Part shown: positions 5,950 through 9,185 of the stretch, in pieces
How the letters are laid out: each line of letters starts with the position of its first letter
How positions within the stretch are numbered: the first letter of the stretch is position 1
Source: DATGXB01 sp035298905
GTDB taxonomy: Bacteria > Cyanobacteriota > Cyanobacteriia > Cyanobacteriales > Nostocaceae
Direction of reading: 5' to 3'
Assembly: GCA_035298905.1 (NCBI GenBank)
Contig: DATGXQ010000511.1
Location: forward strand, 1 to 9,185
Length of the DNA stretch: 9,185 nt
Translations under genes and position numbers: made by a program
Notes under the pieces: model-generated
The model's input: only the letters and a program-made list of their open reading frames with translations
The model's database searches: none
Told to the model about the DNA's origin: nothing

Positions 5950-6186
5950 CTAAATCACAGCTGCCTCACGTTGGCAATCAAAAATTACTTCAAAAGTTCC
6001 TTCTGGTTTGAGCTGGCGTAAGTGCTGAATATAACCATCTGCATCGGAACGGGTGCGGAAACGTGCAACAATCACTCGTTCCGAATTCTCAACAACGCGA
6101 GCAATAGCCCAACCATTGAGGCGATTTCTGTACGCTTGCGCTTGAGGTTCAGAGTTGGTATCTTTGTAGTCAGTGTTTTGTGGCAT
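5950..6186 (-). CDS. small conserved-looking cyanobacterial protein, unknown function
   Basis: From ATG at 6186 the product has 78 residues. Its core GWAIARVV--ERVIVARFRTRSDADGYIQHLRQLKPEGTFEVIFD (25-70) looks like a compact strand-helix-strand unit with conserved tryptophan, ARFR and aromatic positions. I associate this pattern with small cyanobacterial hypothetical proteins; resemblance to half of a SPOR-like fold is a guess. The frame runs on to an ATG at 6306 (118 residues), but that extension translates the palindromic repeat at 6219-6254 and has no protein-like pattern, so the shorter start is preferred. The ribosome binding site is weak (GGATAAG, 7 bases upstream). Confidence 0.65.
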   Translation of the reverse strand: MPQNTDYKDTNSEPQAQAYRNRLNGWAIARVVENSERVIVARFRTRSDADGYIQHLRQLKPEGTFEVIFDCQREAAVI

Positions 6187-6218
6187 GATTATCTTATCCG
6201 TATGAACTTGAGTGAATA

Positions 6219-6254
6219 GTGTTGGCGTGTCTCTTAGGAGGGATACGCTAACAC
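6219..6254. repeat. palindromic repeat GTGTTGGCGT / ACGCTAACAC
   Basis: 10-bp arms at 6219-6228 and 6245-6254 pair with one mismatch, and the interior (GTCTCTTAGGAGGGAT) partly continues the symmetry. It resembles GTTAGCG-type dispersed palindromes of Nostocales. It begins 33 bp upstream of the leftward ATG at 6186 and could form a hairpin in its leader. Confidence 0.6.
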
Positions 6255-6477
6255 TTTTAATTGATGATGCCACCTTGTTATTACATAATTTTTGGATTGT
6301 CAACACTTAGTACCACAACTTAGTCATTATTCAGCAGCAAAACTGAGTTTCACTTAATTTCTACCCTGGTAATGATACACAACTTGAGTTTATCTTTATA
6401 AAAACTTTACAAATCTGCTATTTTGGGAAAAATTAGAAAGATTTTTGGTGATTTATCAGTAGAAAGTAGTATTTTTA

Positions 6478-6511
6478 ACAATTAAAAATTAACAATTAAG
6501 AATTAAAAATT
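6478..6511. repeat. AATTAAAAATT-type low-complexity tandem run
   Basis: Near-repeats of AATTAAAAATT / AACAATTAAG alternate with about a 10-11-bp period. It is pure AT-rich repeat with no coding signal; similar runs are frequent between Nostoc genes. Confidence 0.55.
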
Positions 6512-6622
6512 TATCAAGTGAAATTTTATCTGCGTTTCCAGATATACAGCCATTTTTCTTGTTCTTCTCCTGGTTGAACGGATAGGGAATAGGAAACAGA
6601 AGTTTTTCTCATCTCATGGAGT

Positions 6623-6639
6623 ATTGCTATAAGTAAAGC
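6623..6639. repeat. solo end of the MITE-like family plus shared flank
   Basis: ATTGCTATAAGTAAAGC matches the right end of copy 2 and the 7 bp beyond it (ATTGCTATAGTAAAGC, 6808-6823) with one extra A. It may be a remnant of a third copy. Confidence 0.45.
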
Positions 6640-6712
6640 CGAATCATTTTTAACTTAAAGATAAATTGAGCATAGATAATTATTAACCTGAAGCAGCTTT
6701 TTATTATTCTTA

Positions 6713-6816
6713 TATAGCAATCCGATCTGAGTTGTGAACTGACTTGTGAAGAGAAGGGAACAAGGAACTCTTAACAGGGAACAGTTAGAGTTCATAAATG
6801 ATTTAGAATTGCTATA
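6713..6816. mobile_element. MITE-like element, copy 2 (104 bp)
   Basis: It starts TATAGCAATCC and ends GAATTGCTATA, inverted ends with one mismatch. The interior aligns with copy 1 over its whole length, sharing GAGTTGTGAACTGACT, GGAACTCTTAACAGGGAACAG and TTCATAAATGATT. The 7-bp length difference is explained by a duplicated-looking AACAAGG in copy 2. A leftward open frame through it is a shadow. Confidence 0.75.
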
Positions 6817-6878
6817 GTAAAGCATTTGCTCCTTGAACAAGCGATTAGCAAATTATTATCAATTAAAATCTTTTTTTC

Positions 6879-6907
6879 TTGACCATTGTAACTAAATTAG
6901 TTAAAAT
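6879..6907 (+). promoter_or_regulatory. promoter for the ATP-grasp gene
   Basis: TTGACC (6879-6884), a 17-bp spacer and TAAAAT (6902-6907) each match the sigma-70 consensus in five of six positions. Transcription would begin near 6914, leaving about a 23-base leader before ATG 6937. Confidence 0.6.
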
Positions 6908-6936
6908 CCCTGTTTAAATAGCGATTGGTAAAAAAA

Positions 6937-7923
6937 ATGAGAATATCAACTTCAATATTACAAAAAGTAGCTACCCAAATGGGTGCAGTTGTTTTAATAG
7001 AACCAGAATACGAATTGGTTGGACATATTACTTTTAAAAATGGCAAGAAAACAGTTTTTAGTAACACTAGACTCAATATTAATGGTTTTGGTTCTTCACA
7101 CTTAGCCAGTGATAAAGGTTATTGCAATTATTTTTTAAAACAATTCGGTTATAAAGTCACAGAAGGACAAACATTTTTTAATGAAAAAATCTGTGCTAAA
7201 ATAGCCAATCCTCGCAACATCCATGACGGCTGGAATTATGCCCAAGAATTAGGATTTCCAGTGATTGTTAAACCATTGAGTATGAGTCTAGGAATTTTAG
7301 TTGCTAAGGTATATGAAAAAGCAGAATATTACCAAGTAGCTGAAAAAATTCTGCAAACTCAATCTGGTTTAATTGTCGAAAGATTTTATAGCGGTAATGA
7401 CTTTAGAATTCTGGCTTTTGATGATGAAGTAGTAGCCGCTTATCAAAGAATTCCTTTATCTGTTATTGGTGATGGTAAGTCTACTATTCTGGAATTACTG
7501 GCAGAAAAACAAGAAAAATTAAGCAAAAAAGGCGAAAAAATTCTGATTGATGTCGAAGATTTTCGGATTCATCAAAAATTACAAAGGCAAAATCTCACCT
7601 TTGACACAGTGCTTCCTCCAGATAGTTTAATTTATCTTTTGGATAATGCTAATTTATCCAATGGTGGTCATTCAGTAGATTTCACTGATAGCATTCATCC
7701 TGATTATCAGAAATTAGCCGTTAATATTACCAAAGATTTAGGCTTGAGATTAGCAGGAGTAGATATTTTGACGGAGGATATTACTAAACCATTAGGAGAT
7801 TATACTATACTCGAAGTCAATAGCGCCCCCGGTTTAGGTCATTATCAATCTTTGGGTGAGACGCAATTGCAAAGAGTAGAAAATTTATACTTGAAAGTTC
7901 TTCAGACTTTAGAACAAGAATAA
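6937..7923 (+). CDS. stand-alone ATP-grasp protein related to the cyanophycin-synthetase central domain
   Basis: From ATG 6937 (328 residues; TTG at 6925 is in frame but less likely) the protein aligns by eye with the ATP-grasp part of CphA. It has SSHLASDKGYCNYFLKQFGY (53-72), FPVIVKP (107-113, K112), LIVERFYSGNDFRIL (145-159), VIGDGKSTI (176-184), NLSNGGHSVDFTDSIHP (239-255), RLAGVDI (271-277) and ILEVNSAPG (291-299), with D276, E293 and N295 as probable metal ligands. ATP-grasp ligases form amide bonds via an acyl-phosphate. Both the CphA N-terminal domain and the Mur-ligase domain are missing, so it is not cyanophycin synthetase. The nucleotide loop after K112 reads PLSMSLG rather than a glycine-rich loop. 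Substrate is unknown, and no biosynthetic partner is adjacent. Confidence 0.82.
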   Translation: MRISTSILQKVATQMGAVVLIEPEYELVGHITFKNGKKTVFSNTRLNINGFGSSHLASDKGYCNYFLKQFGYKVTEGQTFFNEKICAKIANPRNIHDGWNYAQELGFPVIVKPLSMSLGILVAKVYEKAEYYQVAEKILQTQSGLIVERFYSGNDFRILAFDDEVVAAYQRIPLSVIGDGKSTILELLAEKQEKLSKKGEKILIDVEDFRIHQKLQRQNLTFDTVLPPDSLIYLLDNANLSNGGHSVDFTDSIHPDYQKLAVNITKDLGLRLAGVDILTEDITKPLGDYTILEVNSAPGLGHYQSLGETQLQRVENLYLKVLQTLEQE

Positions 7924-7951
7924 CCAAAAAATAAATTGTCCAATTCTTGAG

Positions 7952-7977
7952 GGTGCGTTACACTACGTTAACGCACC
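7952..7977. repeat. palindrome GGTGCGTTA / TAACGCACC (possible terminator)
   Basis: 9-bp perfect arms (7952-7960, 7969-7977) with an 8-base loop lie 28 bp after the ATP-grasp stop. GTGCGTTA palindromes are well-known dispersed repeats in Nostoc. There is no T tract, so termination is only possible, not shown. Confidence 0.65.
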
Positions 7978-8030
7978 GTCTGATAAAAATACAATTTATT
8001 GCTGCATTACTTATGATATAAATACATTCG

Positions 8031-8257
8031 GAAGGACATGGCACTGCCCATTAGTGTCAACTTAACGAAAAATGGGCGGTTAGAAACCGCGTCTACACAG
8101 GCAAGACGCGTAGCGGCTTCCCGTAGGGAAGGCCACCTGCGTGGGTTTAAAAACCTTGATTTTTAATTAGTCCGCGTAGGCGGACTTGGCCTGTGTAGCC
8201 GCGAATTCTATTCGTTAGGGCTTTAAGTTTACACTGGTGGGCACTGCCATGTCCCTA
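8031..8257. mobile_element. long-inverted-repeat element, MITE-like (about 221-227 bp)
   Basis: The left arm 8034-8065 (starting GGACATGGCA) and right arm 8223-8254 (ending TGCCATGTCC) match as inverted repeats at 28 of 32 positions. A second inverted pair, CTACACAGGC (8093-8102) and GCCTGTGTAG (8189-8198), lies inside. Two nested palindromes sit in the core: CTTCCC-GTA-GGGAAG (8118-8132) and AGTCCGC-GTAG-GCGGACT (8169-8186). The right tip continues CTA, while the left tip has diverged (GAA). It has no ORF. It could move with a trans-acting transposase; its transcript would fold into a long multi-branched hairpin. Confidence 0.7.
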
Positions 8258-8312
8258 CAGTTTATAGGTATCAGGTTTTACCTAATATTTTATTGACCAA
8301 ATATGGTTTTAT

Positions 8313-8663
8313 TTACCAATTTTTGCCTAATAAGGACTCAAACTCAGCTTGTAGAGAGTTGATATCTGCTAATCTGGTAACAAGTAAGTTATCTTTACCA
8401 GCATCCTGTAATCTAGTTTTCCAATATTGAATACTTTCAGAATTATTCAACCAAAAATTAATCACAGTATCTACTACTTGATCCATATCCCAACCTCTTT
8501 TTGGTGGTACTGTTTCCACTGTTTCTAAAAATGCGTCTAAAGTGCAAGTCTGTGTTCCTAAATATTCTACACATCGACGTGGTGGTTGTTGCCAGCTTTG
8601 CTGCTGATGGTCAAAAAATTGCAGAACTGACGAGACTCCTACAATGTCAAAAGTATATTGCAT
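8313..8663 (-). CDS. 116-aa protein, unknown function, with a strong ribosome binding site
   Basis: The start is well defined: AGGGAGGA precedes ATG 8663 with about 6 bases between (plus-strand 8667-8676). The product begins YTFDIVGVSSVLQFFDHQQQ, then has VEYLGTQTCTLDAFLETVE (32-50), WDMDQVVDTVINFWLNNSESIQYWKTRLQDAG (58-89) and ends LQAEFESLLGKNW. There is no signal peptide or membrane segment, so it is probably cytosolic and largely helical. I do not recognise a named domain; the look is that of a conserved cyanobacterial hypothetical. The upstream region is shared with the divergent transporter and contains the CIRCE-like site, 140 bp away. Confidence 0.75.
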   Translation of the reverse strand: MQYTFDIVGVSSVLQFFDHQQQSWQQPPRRCVEYLGTQTCTLDAFLETVETVPPKRGWDMDQVVDTVINFWLNNSESIQYWKTRLQDAGKDNLLVTRLADINSLQAEFESLLGKNW

Positions 8664-8802
8664 ACCATTCCTCCCTATAGGTAATTCAGTTGTGTGGTAG
8701 TTAGATTCTGTGCTGGGAATTGAGGTCGTGAAAGTTATTTAGTTTCTCTACAAAAAGGTAGAGGTAGAGCCTAAGTTATGGGTGTTTAACTTTAGAAAGA
8801 AA

Positions 8803-8829
8803 TTAGCACTTAAGCGTTGAGAGTGCTAA
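8803..8829. promoter_or_regulatory. CIRCE operator (HrcA binding site), one mismatch
   Basis: TTAGCACTT - 9 bases - GAGTGCTAA matches the CIRCE consensus TTAGCACTC-N9-GAGTGCTAA at 17 of 18 arm positions with exact spacing. CIRCE is the operator of the heat-shock repressor HrcA, normally before groESL/groEL. Here it lies between divergent genes, 55 bp before the transporter start used here and 139 bp before the 116-aa gene. A weak rightward -35/-10 (TTGAGA 8817-8822, TTATTT 8841-8846) overlaps it. Confidence 0.8.
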
Positions 8830-8884
8830 TTCTGTCTTGGTTATTTATTTGTATTATTAACAATTTTTCGCTCTAAATTCTGAG

Positions 8885-9185
8885 GTGGAGATTATTTTTA
8901 ATAATTTCTTAATCGTTGCCATTAGTGATGGCAAAGGTGAGTTAGCGGCTTTGATGGGGGCAGGTTTGTGGGCTATAGCTTCGGTAGTGTATGGAGTTTT
9001 AGGGCAACAAATTCCGCCACTGCAACTAAACTTCATTAAAGGGACGATCGCTATCTCTCTGCTTTGTGTCACAATCATCATTACTGGCGATTTAGCGCTT
9101 AATTTAACCCCCTTACCCATCTTGCTACTGTTGTTGAGTGGTGCTGTGGGTATTGGTTTGGGTGATACAGCTTTTCTGGCAGCTA
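8885..9185 (+). CDS. EamA/DMT-superfamily transporter, N-terminal part (runs off window)
   Basis: An open frame runs from after TAA 8858-8860 to the window end. It encodes GELAALMGAGLWAIASVVYG, a first membrane helix with the W-A-x-x-S pattern of EamA (drug/metabolite transporter) proteins. PPLQLNFIKGTIAISLL and PILLLLLSGAVGIGLGDTAFLAA follow as second and third helices. Such proteins usually have ten helices and about 300 residues; about 100 are visible. The start is uncertain. GTG 8885 is used because no ATG occurs before 8954, which would cut into helix 1. ATT 8921 or another rare start is possible. Substrate unknown. The upstream CIRCE-like site suggests heat-shock control. Confidence 0.75.
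   Translation, partial: MEIIFNNFLIVAISDGKGELAALMGAGLWAIASVVYGVLGQQIPPLQLNFIKGTIAISLLCVTIIITGDLALNLTPLPILLLLLSGAVGIGLGDTAFLAA

Larger units (their letters stand above)
6187..6936. other. long repeat-rich intergenic region
   Basis: No supported gene lies in these 750 bases. Contents, listed separately where distinct, are a palindromic hairpin (6219-6254), an AT-rich tandem run (6478-6511), a single inverted decamer TTATCTGCGT (6526-6535), a solo MITE-like end (6623-6639), MITE-like copy 2 (6713-6816) and a promoter (6879-6907). A minus-strand frame at 6655-6840 is mostly translated repeat. Confidence 0.65.
7924..8312. other. intergenic region dominated by inverted-repeat elements
   Basis: No gene is supported. 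It holds the GGTGCGTTA palindrome (7952-7977) and the long inverted-repeat element (8031-8257). A small AGGT-TTT-ACCT fold at 8273-8283 lies between the element and the leftward gene and is too weak to call. Confidence 0.65.

Noticed and set aside
6655..6840. 61-codon reverse open frame
   Set aside because: Most of it is translated MITE-like copy 2 and its flanks; such frames commonly produce spurious hypothetical proteins.
2449..7923. Dioxygenase plus ATP-grasp enzyme as one natural-product cluster
   Set aside because: They are on opposite strands, over 3.5 kb apart, with unrelated single genes and repeats between; nothing in the sequence ties them together.
8928..8945. ATG GCA AAG GTG AGT TAG as a start for the transporter
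   Set aside because: It is in a different frame from the membrane-helix sequence and stops after five codons.
1..9185. tRNA, rRNA or other well-known RNA genes
   Set aside because: No tRNA cloverleaf motifs, rRNA segments or familiar riboswitch cores were seen on reading either strand by eye.

Overview
The window looks like a filamentous, heterocyst-type cyanobacterium (Nostoc/Anabaena group). The reasons are four exact HIP1 octamers (GCGATCGC), an AT-rich background with long repeat-filled intergenic gaps, several palindromic small repeats of the kind common in Nostocales, a cyanobacterial-type LexA box, and a gene set (UbiD-family decarboxylase, Uma2/DUF820 protein, CphA-like ATP-grasp protein, secreted SH3 protein) typical of these genomes. 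This assignment is inferred from style; no marker gene is present.

Layout. At 1-74 there may be the last residues of an unrecognised protein. 75-433 is a regulatory stretch with a decamer repeat, an inverted repeat around a TATAAT, a possible folded segment and a LexA-like box. 434-1942 (+) is a full-length UbiD-family decarboxylase, closed by a strong hairpin. 1943-2448 holds an apparently orphan promoter, a second decamer cluster and small inverted repeats. 2449-3330 (-) is a TauD/TfdA-type Fe(II)/2-oxoglutarate dioxygenase bracketed by a ~40-bp imperfect direct repeat. Then come a secreted double-SH3 protein (3677-4207, +), a Uma2-family nuclease-like protein (4379-5053, +), a secreted four-cysteine protein (5222-5785, +) and, convergent with it, a 78-aa conserved-looking protein (5950-6186, -). 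6187-6936 is a repeat-rich gap ending in a good promoter for a stand-alone CphA-like ATP-grasp protein (6937-7923, +). A 221-227-bp inverted-repeat element fills most of 7924-8312. A 116-aa protein of unknown function (8313-8663, -) and the start of an EamA/DMT-type transporter (8885 to the window edge, +) diverge around a CIRCE-like heat-shock operator.

How the genes relate. Almost every gene stands alone with its own intergenic space, so there is no convincing operon or multi-gene pathway. I did not find a coherent new multi-gene system. The most interesting signals are regulatory and mobile: a near-perfect CIRCE in front of a transporter rather than a chaperonin gene, a LexA-type box upstream of ubiD, two copies of a ~100-bp MITE-like element with terminal inverted repeats TATAGCAATCC, a larger element with 32-bp inverted ends, and a consensus-like promoter with no obvious gene. 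Among proteins, the ATP-grasp enzyme (nucleotide-loop glycines largely replaced) and the HxE-type dioxygenase are the best candidates for unassigned chemistry.
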